From positions 1-64,000 of the forward strand of contig NZ_FMZQ01000009.1 in the NCBI RefSeq assembly GCF_900102635.1: a DNA stretch of 64,000 bases, written 5' to 3'. The translations under genes were made by a program, and so were the position numbers. This DNA comes from Ectopseudomonas chengduensis. Its GTDB lineage: Bacteria > Pseudomonadota > Gammaproteobacteria > Pseudomonadales > Pseudomonadaceae. Below the pieces are notes generated by a model that searched no databases, was not told where the DNA came from, and worked only from the letters and a program-made list of their open reading frames with translations. Below are positions 1-8,935 of the stretch, one piece after another (positions within the stretch are counted from its first letter, which is position 1; the number at the start of each line of letters is the position of its first letter).

Positions 1-238
1 GCGCTTTGCAGAAGGCCTGCGCAGTGACCATTTGCGTCTCAGTCGACGCCTGATTGAGTACGCGATAGAACTGATCGAGTTCGGTTTGCAGGGCCGTGCG
101 CGGCTGATTGAGCAGGAACAGGACGAGGTTCTTGAAGGTGAGCTGGCGTCGGCGGGTAAAGTCTTGAGGATTCTGGCGGTGGGCGGCGATGAAGGCGGGA
201 CAATCGAGCGGACTGGTTATTTTTTGTACAATTTTCAA
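1..238 (-). CDS. IS4-like transposase, N-terminal part (runs off the window)
   Basis: Reading the minus strand gives an open frame with CPAFIAAHRQNPQDFTRRRQ followed by LTFKNLVLFLLNQPRTALQ and an LDQFYRVLNQ segment. This resembles the N-terminal region of IS4-family DDE transposases, where a basic stretch is followed by a leucine-rich 'LVLFLLN' helix. The catalytic DDE residues would lie beyond the left edge. No ATG is in frame: a TGA lies about 25 codons upstream of CPAF, so a TTG at 238 is the best visible start. The start, or the gene itself, may be degraded. The sequence from about 240 to 310 would contain the end of the element, but I could not define a terminal inverted repeat. Confidence 0.55.
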   Translation of the reverse strand, partial: MKIVQKITSPLDCPAFIAAHRQNPQDFTRRRQLTFKNLVLFLLNQPRTALQTELDQFYRVLNQASTETQMVTAQAFCKA

Positions 239-327
239 ACCAGGGCTTGGCTGGCGGTGTCAAGCGATGCGGTATAGGTAGTCAAAAGGGCTTCTCCCAT
301 GCACTGATTTGAGCGCTAATTATATGA

Positions 328-594
328 TATTTATGGATAATTTCCAAAGTTGATGACATTGGAACTATACCGGCTCCTCCAATCTATATAGGAAAGCCCT
401 TATTCAGAAAGCCTTCTGCTGATTCAGAGCAAATCGGAGTGGTCGAAGAGAATTATTATTACGAGGTAGATAGCATCGTTTCTGGCTTCGATTCTTCTGT
501 TAGGTATCTTTATGTGCATTTGTATCCCCAAGAAAAAGGTAAGTTTTCCCTTGAAGGACACATATGGGGCTACTTACTTATAGAGGAGCGCTGA
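328..594 (+). pseudogene. AT-rich gene remnant beside the IS end
   Basis: An open frame without a usable start codon runs from just after a TGA at 325 to a TGA at 592. The readable part includes GTIPAPPIYIGKPLFRKP, then EENYYYEVDSIVSGFDSS, and ends GYLLIEER. Base composition is far more AT-rich than the neighbours, which suggests acquired DNA. The missing 5' part and the adjoining transposase suggest that the gene was truncated by the insertion sequence. I do not recognise the family. A short accessory protein such as an immunity protein is possible, but nothing in the sequence proves it. Confidence 0.45.
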
Positions 595-731
595 AAAACC
601 AACCAACTTTGCGCCTTAGTGGAAAAGGGGACAGATTTATTTTCCCGCCTAGCGTCTTTTCTATTTGATCGCAAAGCGCCATCTTTCCCGGCTCAAACCC
701 TTGCGGTCAAGCCCTTCAAACGCCAGAAACG

Positions 732-763
732 AAAAAGCCCCGTCAGTGATGACGGGGCTTTTG
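732..763 (-). terminator. Rho-independent terminator downstream of tRNA-Gly
   Basis: GCCCCGTCA and TGACGGGGC form a strong stem around a short loop, with A and T runs on both sides. Read on the minus strand it lies just past the tRNA-Gly 3' end and finishes in a T run, so it most likely ends that transcript. It could also work in the other direction. Confidence 0.8.
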
Positions 764-773
764 CTTGGCTGTC

Positions 774-847
774 TGGAGCGGGTGATGGGAATCGAACCCA
801 CGGCTCTAGCTTGGGAAGCTAGGGTATTACCATTATACGACACCCGC
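774..847 (-). tRNA. tRNA-Gly, anticodon TCC
   Basis: The minus strand reads GCGGGTG at the 5' end, pairing with CACCCGC before TCCA, so the CCA tail is encoded. The anticodon stem is TAGCT/AGCTA around loop TTCCCAA, giving anticodon TCC. The T arm contains GGGTTCGATTCCC. Total length with CCA is 74 nt, normal for a class I tRNA. It stands alone at the border between the IS-marked, AT-rich left edge and core genes, a usual place for integration events. Confidence 0.95.
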
Positions 848-932
848 AGCGGGTGCCTTTATACCGGAACTCGACCTGAGAATAAAGCGCGGAGCAGGGC
901 AGTAGACGCATCCGCTCCGCGCTCGGTGCCCC

Positions 933-1820
933 TCATACCGCCATTGCCTGGAGGTCGCGCAGGTCGCCTTTGACTGGCAGTTGCAGGCGTTTGCTGGGGG
1001 CGTTGAAAAAGTCCAGCAGCACGCGTTGGCTCTGCAGCCAGGCGGCCTTGTGTTCCATGTCGAGGAAGTGGCCGGCATCGTCGATCACGGCGAACTGGGC
1101 GTGGTCGATGTGCTGGGCGAACAGGCAGGCGTCCTCCACCGAGGTGTATTCGTCACGGTCGCCGTTGACGAATAGTAGCGGGATGTCGATGGCCTGCAGG
1201 CATTCCTTGCCGCAGTTCGCTTCCATGCTCAGCACCTGCTTGATGTGCGCGTACATCTGCCGGTATTCGTGCTCATCCAGGGTGCTGATGTGCTTGTGGT
1301 TGAAGCGCTTGAACAGCGACGGCAGGTGCTTGCCGATGGTGCTGTTGACCAGCAGGGCGACGTTGTCGCGATCCACCGCGTTCAAGAAGCGCAGGCCCTT
1401 GTGCAGGTAGTCGAGCATCGGCACGTTGAGGATCGGCGAGAAGGAGCAGATGGCGGCCTTCTCCAGCGTCGCCGGGCGTTGGGCCAGGGCTAGCATGGAG
1501 GCGACACCGCCCCAGGAGAAGGACATCAGGTAGTTGGCGCCGTAGAGGTCGATCAGGTGCAGCAGGATCGCCGCTTCGTCTTCCTTGCTGATGGGCGTGA
1601 AGTCGCTGTTGTAGGGCTTCGACTGGCCGGCATAGGGCAGGTCGAAGGCCACTACGTTGAACTGCGGCTGCAGGTACTTGATCGTTTGCGCGAACGAGGC
1701 GGTGGTCGCCAGAGAGCCGTTGACCAGGATGATGGTCTTGCTTGCTGCCGGATTGCCGTAGAACTCCGTGTGTACGTTGTGCTTCCTGTTGATCTCGACG
1801 ACTGCGGTTTCTGGCCTCAT
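933..1820 (-). CDS. phaG: PhaG, (R)-3-hydroxyacyl-ACP:CoA transacylase
   Basis: This alpha/beta-hydrolase fold protein of 295 aa has the length of Pseudomonas PhaG. Recognisable features are LVNGSLATTASFAQTIKYL near residue 32, the nucleophile-elbow region MSFSWGGVASM around residue 100, STIGKHLPSLFKRFN in the middle, and NGDRDEYTSVEDA plus DDAGHFLDME toward the C-terminus. PhaG links fatty-acid synthesis to medium-chain polyhydroxyalkanoate precursors; the related RhlA makes the rhamnolipid lipid part. Full-length similarity and the absence of rhlB beside it favour PhaG. A good ribosome site (GGAGGAAAC) precedes the ATG. It is a single-gene unit between the tRNA and rsuA. Confidence 0.85.
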   Translation of the reverse strand: MRPETAVVEINRKHNVHTEFYGNPAASKTIILVNGSLATTASFAQTIKYLQPQFNVVAFDLPYAGQSKPYNSDFTPISKEDEAAILLHLIDLYGANYLMSFSWGGVASMLALAQRPATLEKAAICSFSPILNVPMLDYLHKGLRFLNAVDRDNVALLVNSTIGKHLPSLFKRFNHKHISTLDEHEYRQMYAHIKQVLSMEANCGKECLQAIDIPLLFVNGDRDEYTSVEDACLFAQHIDHAQFAVIDDAGHFLDMEHKAAWLQSQRVLLDFFNAPSKRLQLPVKGDLRDLQAMAV

Positions 1821-2213
1821 GTCGTTTCCTCCTGGCGCAAGTGAGCAAGGCGAGCGGGCGACCGTTCGCGCTGGAATGAGCAGTTAGAAAAGCGCCTGAG
1901 CGTGACAGCATGATGTCAGGCTGGAGATTTTTATAAGTATAGGAATTTCAATCAGTTAGGATCGAAACAGGCGAGCGCTCCAGGCTTTTTCAGGGCCTTG
2001 GAGAGGGCGGTGTTACCAGGCAGGAATCCAGTCGGCGCAGAGCGCCATCAACCGAAAAAATACTTTACTGTCTTTCTGTGACCGGCTGGTCACCTGAAGA
2101 CTTATGGTTCGATTCAAGCAGTTACCTTGCAGCCACGCAAGGGTGAGTCACATCTTTGTAGCCGATTGGTGATGCCGTTGGTCGGGTAGTCAGATTCAGG
2201 CGTAGGGCGACGA
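1821..2213. other. Intergenic region upstream of phaG
   Basis: This roughly 390-base gap separates phaG from rsuA, both on the minus strand. It must hold the phaG promoter. It is more AT-rich than the flanking genes, but I see no RNA motif, palindrome or small gene in it that I can support. Confidence 0.4.
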
Positions 2214-2906
2214 TCAAACGCTGGCGATTTCCGCATCCGTCAGTGCGCGGTATTGGCCGGGGGCGAGCTGTGGGTCGAGGACGATTTCGCCCATGCTTTC
2301 GCGGTGCAGGGCGACGACGCGATTGCGGAAGTAACCGAACATACGCTTGACCTGGTGGTAACGGCCTTCGAACAGGGTCAGCCGTGCTTGGTGGCTGCTC
2401 AGTACGTCGAGCTGGGCGGGCAGGGTGGTGAGGTCTTCGAAGGCGAAGTACAAACCTTGGGCGAAGACCTCGGCGTATTCGGCGGTGATCGGCTGTTCGG
2501 TGGTGACGTGGTAGACCTTGGGCTTGCGCTGCTGCGGCTGGGTGATGCGCCGCGACCAGCGCCCGTCGTTGGTGATCAGCAGCAGGCCGCTGGTGTTCAG
2601 GTCGAGGCGACCGGCCAGGTGCAGGTCGTGCTTGTCCGGCTCGGCGAGCAGGTCGAGGACGGTACGGTGTTCGTCGTGCTCGGTGGCGCTGACCACACCG
2701 ACCGGTTTGTGCAGCATCCAGTAGCGCGCGCTACGCCCGGCTTGCAGCAGTTCGTCATCCAGCTCGACGCGCTGGAAGTCGCGCACCTCATGTCGCGGGT
2801 CGTGTACCACGGCGCCGTCCACACGCAGGCGGCCGGCGCTGATCAGCAGGCGGCTGTCCTGGCGGCTGAAGCGCGGGAAGTTGCTGAGGAAGCGATCCAG
2901 GCGCAT
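2214..2906 (-). CDS. rsuA: RsuA-type 16S rRNA pseudouridine(516) synthase
   Basis: The 230-aa protein has an N-terminal S4 RNA-binding domain (MRLDRFLSN to about residue 60) and a pseudouridine synthase domain with the catalytic-Asp motif GRLDLNTSGLLLITNDG. Near the C-terminus is the family motif LFEGRYHQVKRMF. RsuA isomerises a single uridine in the small ribosomal subunit RNA. It lies 4 bases downstream of the small cysteine-rich gene, so the DGC, the cysteine-rich gene and rsuA probably share a transcript. Confidence 0.9.
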   Translation of the reverse strand: MRLDRFLSNFPRFSRQDSRLLISAGRLRVDGAVVHDPRHEVRDFQRVELDDELLQAGRSARYWMLHKPVGVVSATEHDEHRTVLDLLAEPDKHDLHLAGRLDLNTSGLLLITNDGRWSRRITQPQQRKPKVYHVTTEQPITAEYAEVFAQGLYFAFEDLTTLPAQLDVLSSHQARLTLFEGRYHQVKRMFGYFRNRVVALHRESMGEIVLDPQLAPGQYRALTDAEIASV

Positions 2907-2909
2907 GGC

Positions 2910-3113
2910 TCAATCGCGCTCGCGGGGTTCAGTGGCCTTCAGTGCACCAGCGCAGGCGGGGCACAGGCAGGCCTGGTTGCATTGCTCGGGCGTCAGGCGC
3001 TGCAGCGCGGCAGGGTCGATTTGCGCGTCGAAGCACCAGCAGGGCTCGTCACGCCCGGCGGCGACGCTGCACTGGTTGCTCTTGCCGCATAGCGGGCAGT
3101 GTTGAGTGTCCAT
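2910..3113 (-). CDS. Small cysteine-rich CWC-type protein
   Basis: The 67-aa protein has a pattern of cysteines in CPLCGKSNQC, EPCWCF, CNQACLCPAC, typical of the short bacterial 'cysteine-rich CWC' family, probably a small zinc-binding protein. Its function is not known. The start was chosen at 3113 because the ATG overlaps the TGA of the upstream diguanylate cyclase (TGATG), a sign of translational coupling. Longer in-frame extensions have no coding character. Confidence 0.75.
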   Translation of the reverse strand: MDTQHCPLCGKSNQCSVAAGRDEPCWCFDAQIDPAALQRLTPEQCNQACLCPACAGALKATEPRERD

Positions 3114-4579
3114 CAGAGATCGAGGCAGACGCGGTCGCGCCCAGCTTGCTTGGCACGGTACAGCGCGCGGTCGGTGCGACCGAGCAGGGTGTGCAGGCTC
3201 TCGCCGGCATGCCACTGGCTGAGGCCAAGGCTGACGGTGACCTGCAGGCTCTGGCCTTCGACTTCATGGCGCTGTTCGGCGCATTGCTGGCGCAGTTTCT
3301 CGGCCAGGTCATGGGCAGCCTGGCGGTCGGTGTTCTTCAGCAGCAGGATGAACTCCTCGCCACCCCAGCGGCAGAGAATGTCGGACTGGCGCAGCGTGCC
3401 GCGTAGTTGCTGGGCGAAATCGTGCAACACCTGGTCGCCGGCAAGGTGGCCGTGCTGGTCGTTGATCAGCTTGAAGTTGTCGAGGTCCAGCAGTACGGCG
3501 CACAGCGGGCTGCTGTCGCGCTGCGCTTCCTGCAGCGCCTGTTCGGCGAGAATGTCGAAGCCACGGCGGTTGGGCAGGTCGGTGAGGCTGTCTGTGGTGG
3601 CCAGGGCGGCGATGCGACGCTGGTAGCGACGAATCGCCAGGCTCACCAGGGTCAGCACGATGACGGTGACCAGCAGGCACAACAGCAGGTTGATGTAGAG
3701 CCCCTGGCGGATGCCGGCCAGGGCCTTGTCCTGCTTGTCGACGAACAGATACCACTCCAGCTCGGGGATGTAGCGCACGTTGAGGAAGTGCTCGCGGCCC
3801 TGCTCCTGGTACTCGAACTGACCGCTTTGCGGCGTGGGCAGTTTTTCCATTAGGCCGTCGAGGCCGGGCACGTCGGCCAGTGAATCGCCGACCTGGGCGC
3901 CCATTGGTCCGCCTTGGGCGCCAGTGAGGGTGATGCGCCCGGTGGTGTCGACGAAGTAGACGCTGCGCTCATAGCGCGCCTGATATTCGTCGATCAGCTT
4001 GACCACGGCATCGACGGCCAGGCCGACGCCGGTGGCGCCAATGAAGCTGCCGTCGTAGTCGAGCACCTTGTAGTTGATGAAGATGGTCAGACGGTCGGCG
4101 TTGGCCATGTCGACGTCGACGTTGATCTCGTAGGGCTCCTTGAGGCCGCGTACGCGGTAGTACCAGACGTCACGCGGCTCTTCCGGCTTGACCTGCTTGA
4201 GCACGCCCTTGGCCTGGTAGTAGGTGCTGGTCCTGTCGGAGACGAAGAAGCTGGTAAAGGCGCCGTAGTGCTCCTGCACTTCACGCAGGTAGCGAGTCAT
4301 CTGTCCGGTGTCCTGTTCGCCGGCCAGCACCCAGTCACGCAGGAAGGTGTCACGGGCCATCATCGAGGAGATGAGGATAGGGCGCACCAGGTCCTTCTGG
4401 ATTTCCGAATAGACGGTGTCGGAGGTCAGTGGCAGTTCGGTGTTGATGATGCTGTCGCGAATCGAGTCGCGCGAGGCGTAATAGCTCAGCAGCGAGGTGG
4501 TGAGAAAGCCGCTACCGAGCAGGAACAGGAGCAGTAACACCAACGAGGTTTGCGTGTGCCGTTTGGGGCGCAGGGACAT
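3113..4579 (-). CDS. Membrane diguanylate cyclase with periplasmic Cache-like sensor
   Basis: The 488-aa protein makes the second messenger cyclic di-GMP from GTP. It has a transmembrane helix at about residues 12-32, a roughly 250-residue extracytoplasmic sensor of double-Cache type (for example VWYYRVRG, then SFIGATGVGL and YFVDTTGRI), a second helix at about 295-318, and a GGDEF domain. The active-site motif is GGEEF at 406-410. RQSD at 397-400, five residues upstream, is the inhibitory-site RxxD motif, so an active, product-inhibited enzyme is expected. The sensed ligand cannot be told; such Cache domains often bind small organic molecules. Confidence 0.9.
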   Translation of the reverse strand: MSLRPKRHTQTSLVLLLLFLLGSGFLTTSLLSYYASRDSIRDSIINTELPLTSDTVYSEIQKDLVRPILISSMMARDTFLRDWVLAGEQDTGQMTRYLREVQEHYGAFTSFFVSDRTSTYYQAKGVLKQVKPEEPRDVWYYRVRGLKEPYEINVDVDMANADRLTIFINYKVLDYDGSFIGATGVGLAVDAVVKLIDEYQARYERSVYFVDTTGRITLTGAQGGPMGAQVGDSLADVPGLDGLMEKLPTPQSGQFEYQEQGREHFLNVRYIPELEWYLFVDKQDKALAGIRQGLYINLLLCLLVTVIVLTLVSLAIRRYQRRIAALATTDSLTDLPNRRGFDILAEQALQEAQRDSSPLCAVLLDLDNFKLINDQHGHLAGDQVLHDFAQQLRGTLRQSDILCRWGGEEFILLLKNTDRQAAHDLAEKLRQQCAEQRHEVEGQSLQVTVSLGLSQWHAGESLHTLLGRTDRALYRAKQAGRDRVCLDL

Positions 4580-4689
4580 GGGTGAATCCGGGAGCGGGCT
4601 AATGGCGTGATGCTAGCTTGCCGGAAGGGGATAGCGCCAGTTGTGATCATGATCGGTGCTGTATGTGGGGCGGATGAAAGTTGGGGTTA

Positions 4690-5105
4690 TGCCAATCCGG
4701 CAAGGCGAGCAAGGCAGCCTTGCGTAGGAGGCCCACCCTGGGGCGAAGCTTTGCGAGGCGTCGTTAGCCAGGTTCGCGGCGGGGCGCCGCTCCTACAGGT
4801 TGGGTGTATCGACATTTGACCGGGTGGCTGGTTTTCCCGGATTGCATCCGGGCTACGGACTGTAGGAGCGGATTTATCCGCGATTGGTTTGCGGGTATTG
4901 CGGTGGGTCATGAGGCGGTCGCGGCTAAAGCCCCTCCCACAGGGAATCGGTGGATTTGGGGAGTGTTGTGAAAATGCGGCCAACGCTTCTCCGGCAGGGA
5001 ATCGGCGTTTGTGTGGATCGCGGCTGAAGCTGCTCCTTCGCGGTCGTGGCTGGGACGCCTCCTACAAGGGCTGGTAAGGCCCTGTGGGAGGCGCTTCAGC
5101 GGCTA
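4690..5105. repeat. Cluster of REP-type palindromes
   Basis: The 530-base gap between the carboxylase and the diguanylate cyclase is filled with Pseudomonas extragenic palindromes. They include GGGGCGAAGC...TTCGCGGCGGGGCGCCGCTCC pairs, the CCCGGATTGCATCCGGGCTAC type, and copies of the TGTAGGAGCGGATTTATCCGC type. No credible gene is present. The short open frames here are repeat-derived. Confidence 0.8.
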
Positions 5106-5110
5106 GCTTT

Positions 5111-8100
5111 TCAGGCCTCTTCCAACACCACCACACGCTGCCCGGCGCGCACGGGCGAGCCCGGCTGTACGCGTACTTCGCGCACGGTGCCGGCCATCGG
5201 TGCGGTGAGCGGGATTTCCATCTTCATCGACTCGAGGATCACCAGTACGTCGCCAGCCTGCACCTGCGCGCCGGCTTCCACCTGCACCTGCCAGAGGTTG
5301 CCGGCGATATGGCTTTCGATGCCGTGTTGGCCGGCTGCCAGCGGGGCGTCATCGCCGAGTTCGGCGGCCACTTCCTCGACTTCGAAATGCGCCTGGCCGC
5401 TGTCGATCCAGCGCTGGCGTTCGGCGTCGAAGGCCGCTCGCTGCTGCTGGCGGAAGGCGGCGATGCCATCGGCTTCGTCGTCGAGAAACTGCTGGTAGTC
5501 GGCCAGAGCCAGTTCGCTGTGTTCGATGTGCAGCGGGTAGCGACCGAGCGGGAAGTCGCGGCGGATACGCAGCAGTTCGTCAGCCGATACCGGGTAGAAG
5601 CGGATCTGGTCGAAGAAACGCAGCAGCCAGGGCTTGCCGTCGAAGGCTTCGACCGCGCGGTAGCGGTTCCACATCTGCAGGGTGCGGCCGACGAACTGGT
5701 AGCCGCCGGGGCCTTCCATGCCGTACACGCACATGTAGGCGCCGCCGATGCCGACCGAGTTTTCCGCCGTCCAGGTGCGCGCCGGGTTGTACTTGGTGGT
5801 GACCAGGCGATGGCGCGGGTCGAGCGGGGTGGCCACCGGTGCGCCGAGGTAGACGTCACCCAGGCCCATGACCAGGTAGCTGGCGTCGAATACCGTGCGG
5901 TACACCTCGTCGAGGTTCGGCAGGTCGTTGATGCGGCGGATGAACTCCAGGTTGCTCGGGCACCAGGGGGCGTCCTTGCGTACGGTGGTCATGTACTTGT
6001 CGATGGCCAGCTGGCAGGCCGGGTCGTCCCAGGACAGCGGCAGATGGACGATACGCGACGGCACCTTGAGGTCGCGCGCGGCGCATACCGCGTCCCACTC
6101 GCCGGCAACGATATCGAGCAGCGTCTGCAACGGCAGGGTTTCCGGTTGGTAGTGCACCTGTAGCGAGCGGATGCCTGGCGTCAGGTCGATTACGCCGTCG
6201 AGCTGCTTGGCCTCCAGCGCCTGCATCAACGCATGGCCACGGAAACGCAGCACCAGGTCGAGTTCCGGCTGGCCGATTTCCAGCAGCAGGTGGGTGTCAC
6301 CGGAAAGGCGCGCGACCAGGCGGGTGTCGGCGTGGCCCAGGTCGAGGAGGATTGGACTTTGTAGCCCGGATGCAATCCGGGACTCAGGTGCTGCGATTTC
6401 CCCGGATTGCATCCGGGCTACGGTCGCGTCTGTAGGAGCGGATTTATCCGTGATTTCGGTGCCGCCTGCATCGCGGCTGAAGCGGAGCGCCGCCCGGCCG
6501 CTCCCACAAAGGCTGGTGCATTCGCTGGCACTGGCTTTGGCCAACGCCCTTGCCATGGCGATATCCACCGGCACGAAGCGCACCTTGTCGCCGGCCTTGA
6601 GCTGGCCGAGCTGCCACAGGTCGGCCTCGATGATGGTCACCAGGCAGACGAAGCCGCCCAGGCTGGGGCCATCCGGGCCGAGGATCACCGGCATGTCGCC
6701 GGTAAAGTCCACTGCGCCGATGGCGTAGGGGTTGTCGTGGATGTTGGACGGGTGCAGGCCGGCTTCGCCACCGCTGTCGCGCACCCATTCCGGTTTCGGG
6801 CCGATCAGGCGTACGCCGGTGCGACTGGAGTTGAAGTGCACTTCCCAGTCGGTGGCGAGGAAGCTGTCGACATAGCCGGGCGTGAAGTATTCCGGCGCGC
6901 CGTGCGGGCCGTAGATCACGCGCAGTTCGCGCACGACTGGCAGGGCCGGGCAGAGTTCGACAGGCAACTGCGCGCCGCTACTGGTATCGCTCAACGGCAG
7001 CAGGTGCAGCACGTCGCCGGCGCGCAGCGCACGGCCGCCGTGGCCGCCGAACTGGCCGAGGGTGAAGGTGCTCTTGCTGCCCAGGTAGTCCGGCACCTGA
7101 ATGCCGCCGCGAATGCTCAGGTAGCTACGTGCGCCGGACCCGGCAATGGTGCCGAGGGCCAGGGTGCTGCCGGCTTGGATCAGCAGGGCGGTGTTCATCG
7201 GCTGTTCCACGCCATCGACGGCCAGCGGGATCTCGGCGCCGGTGATGGCGACCACCGCGTCGGTATTGAAGCGCAGCAGCGGGCCGCTCATGGTGATTTC
7301 CAGCGCAGCGGCGCCTTCGTCGTTGCCGAGCAGACAGTTGCCCAGGCGCAGGGCGCGGCTGTCCATCGGCCCGGACGGCGGCACACCAACGGCCCAGTAG
7401 CCGAGGCGGCCGGGGCAGTCCTGCACGCTGGTCTGGGTGCCGGCGCTCAGTACCTCGAAGGTGCTGGCCTGATAGACGAGGTTTTCCAGGCAGCGCGTCC
7501 AGGGATGGCCGCTGGCGAAAGGCGCATCGCTGAGGATCTGGCGCAGGTAGTCGCGGTTGCATTCCACGCCGTACAGCACGGAATCGCCAAGGGCTTTGTC
7601 CAGAGCGGCGCTGGCTTGTTCGCGGGTTGGCTGCCAGGTGATCAGCTTGGCGATCATCGGGTCGAAGTAGGGCGGAATCTCGCAGCCGGCTTCGACCCAG
7701 GTGTCGACACGCAGGGCCTTGCCGTCGGCTTCGGGAAATTGCACGGCGGTCAGTAGGCCGGGGCTGGGCTGGAAATCCCGGCCTGGGTCTTCGGCGTACA
7801 GGCGCGCCTGGATGGCATGGCCGGACGGTTTGAGTGCTTTGGCCAGTTCGCTGAGTGGCGCCAGGTCGCCGGCCGCCAGCTCGATCATCCAACGCACCAG
7901 GTCGACGCCCCACACCTGTTCGGTGACGCCGTGTTCGACCTGCAGGCGGGTGTTCACTTCGAGGAAGTAGAAGCGCTCGGCCTCGCTGTCGTAGACGAAT
8001 TCGACGGTGCCGGCGCTGCGATAATTCACCGCCTTGGCCAGCTTGATCGCCGCCGCGCACAGCTCATTCGCCATGCCGGCTGGCAGGTTCGGTGCCGGGG

Positions 8101-8821
8101 TTTCTTCCAGCACCTTCTGGTTGCGCCGTTGTACCGAGCAGTCGCGCACGCCGAGGGCGAGCACTTCACCCTGGCCGTCGCCGAACACCTGTACTTCCAG
8201 GTGGCGGGCGCGCTGGATGTACTTCTCGATAAATACGCCGCTGTCGCTGAAGTTGTTCTGCCCCAGACGTTTGACCGCCTCGAAGGCCTCGCTCAGCTCC
8301 GCCGCCGAACGGCACACACGCATGCCGATACCGCCACCGCCGGCGGTGCTTTTCAGCATCACCGGGTAGCCGACCTGCTCGCCGGCTACCAGAGCAGCGT
8401 CGAGGTTTTCCAGCAGCTCGGTACCTTCGAGCATCGGCACGCCGTGCTGTTTGGCCAGGGCACGAGCGGTGTGCTTGAGGCCGAACACGCGCAGTTGTTC
8501 GGGCGTCGGGCCGACGAAGGCAATGCCGGCGGCTTCGCAGGCTTCGGCGAAGGCGGCGTTTTCGGAGAGAAAGCCGTAGCCGGGGTGGATGGCTTTAGCG
8601 CCGCTACTTTTGGCGGCAGCGAGAATCTTGTCGACCGCCAGGTAGGTCTGCGCGGCCGGGCCGTCGCCGAGGGAGAAGGCCTCGTCGGCCTGCTGGATAT
8701 GCAGGCTGGCGGCGTCGGCTTCGGAGTACACGGCCACGCCGCCGACGTTCAGTTCACGCAGGGTGCGCAGGATGCGGCAGGCGATGGCGCCACGGTTGGC
8801 GATCAGCAGTTTCTCAAACAT
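5111..8821 (-). CDS. Guanidine/urea carboxylase (biotin-dependent), with REP-derived insert
   Basis: This 1236-aa multidomain enzyme carboxylates guanidine (or urea) using ATP, bicarbonate and biotin. Residues 1-450 are a biotin carboxylase with the ATP-grasp glycine loop GGGGIGM. About 455-765 is a KipA/AHS2-type domain (SAGTQTSVQD...GPMDSRALRLG). About 823-1050 is a KipI/AHS1-type domain, and the C-terminal biotinyl domain has ESMKM with the biotin lysine at about 1200. The riboswitch-controlled DUF1989 and transport genes upstream point to guanidine rather than urea. Residues of about 768-822 are translated from REP repeats and form an extra linker, so the protein is longer than the roughly 1200 aa usual in the family. 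It is the last gene of the minus-strand operon. Confidence 0.88.
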   Translation of the reverse strand: MFEKLLIANRGAIACRILRTLRELNVGGVAVYSEADAASLHIQQADEAFSLGDGPAAQTYLAVDKILAAAKSSGAKAIHPGYGFLSENAAFAEACEAAGIAFVGPTPEQLRVFGLKHTARALAKQHGVPMLEGTELLENLDAALVAGEQVGYPVMLKSTAGGGGIGMRVCRSAAELSEAFEAVKRLGQNNFSDSGVFIEKYIQRARHLEVQVFGDGQGEVLALGVRDCSVQRRNQKVLEETPAPNLPAGMANELCAAAIKLAKAVNYRSAGTVEFVYDSEAERFYFLEVNTRLQVEHGVTEQVWGVDLVRWMIELAAGDLAPLSELAKALKPSGHAIQARLYAEDPGRDFQPSPGLLTAVQFPEADGKALRVDTWVEAGCEIPPYFDPMIAKLITWQPTREQASAALDKALGDSVLYGVECNRDYLRQILSDAPFASGHPWTRCLENLVYQASTFEVLSAGTQTSVQDCPGRLGYWAVGVPPSGPMDSRALRLGNCLLGNDEGAAALEITMSGPLLRFNTDAVVAITGAEIPLAVDGVEQPMNTALLIQAGSTLALGTIAGSGARSYLSIRGGIQVPDYLGSKSTFTLGQFGGHGGRALRAGDVLHLLPLSDTSSGAQLPVELCPALPVVRELRVIYGPHGAPEYFTPGYVDSFLATDWEVHFNSSRTGVRLIGPKPEWVRDSGGEAGLHPSNIHDNPYAIGAVDFTGDMPVILGPDGPSLGGFVCLVTIIEADLWQLGQLKAGDKVRFVPVDIAMARALAKASASECTSLCGSGRAALRFSRDAGGTEITDKSAPTDATVARMQSGEIAAPESRIASGLQSPILLDLGHADTRLVARLSGDTHLLLEIGQPELDLVLRFRGHALMQALEAKQLDGVIDLTPGIRSLQVHYQPETLPLQTLLDIVAGEWDAVCAARDLKVPSRIVHLPLSWDDPACQLAIDKYMTTVRKDAPWCPSNLEFIRRINDLPNLDEVYRTVFDASYLVMGLGDVYLGAPVATPLDPRHRLVTTKYNPARTWTAENSVGIGGAYMCVYGMEGPGGYQFVGRTLQMWNRYRAVEAFDGKPWLLRFFDQIRFYPVSADELLRIRRDFPLGRYPLHIEHSELALADYQQFLDDEADGIAAFRQQQRAAFDAERQRWIDSGQAHFEVEEVAAELGDDAPLAAGQHGIESHIAGNLWQVQVEAGAQVQAGDVLVILESMKMEIPLTAPMAGTVREVRVQPGSPVRAGQRVVVLEEA
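6357..6522. repeat. REP palindromes inside the carboxylase gene
   Basis: Two copies of the CCCGGATTGCATCCGGGCTA type in inverted order are followed by a TGTAGGAGCGGATTTATCCG type and a GCGGCTGAAGC...CGCTCCCACA type. These are the same families that fill intergenic gaps elsewhere in the window, yet here they lie within an uninterrupted reading frame. The insertion sits at the junction between the AHS2 and AHS1 domains. Confidence 0.88.
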
Positions 8822-8935
8822 CAGGGTGACCCTCTAAGGTCATGGCGGGCCGTCCCGCCGTCATTCGTCATGTGCCACGGTCGTCCGTGGTGAAAATCCG
8901 GGTGATGCGTGTTGCGCGTGCTGGGGACAAATTTT

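Noticed and set aside
621..646. GGAAAAGGGGACAGATTTATTTTC, similar to sequences beside REP-associated transposases
   Set aside because: No transposase or palindrome follows, so it is at most a relic and cannot be annotated as an element.
5084..8893. Long plus-strand open frames opposite the carboxylase
   Set aside because: They are antisense shadows of a high-GC gene, with no ribosome sites or recognisable families.
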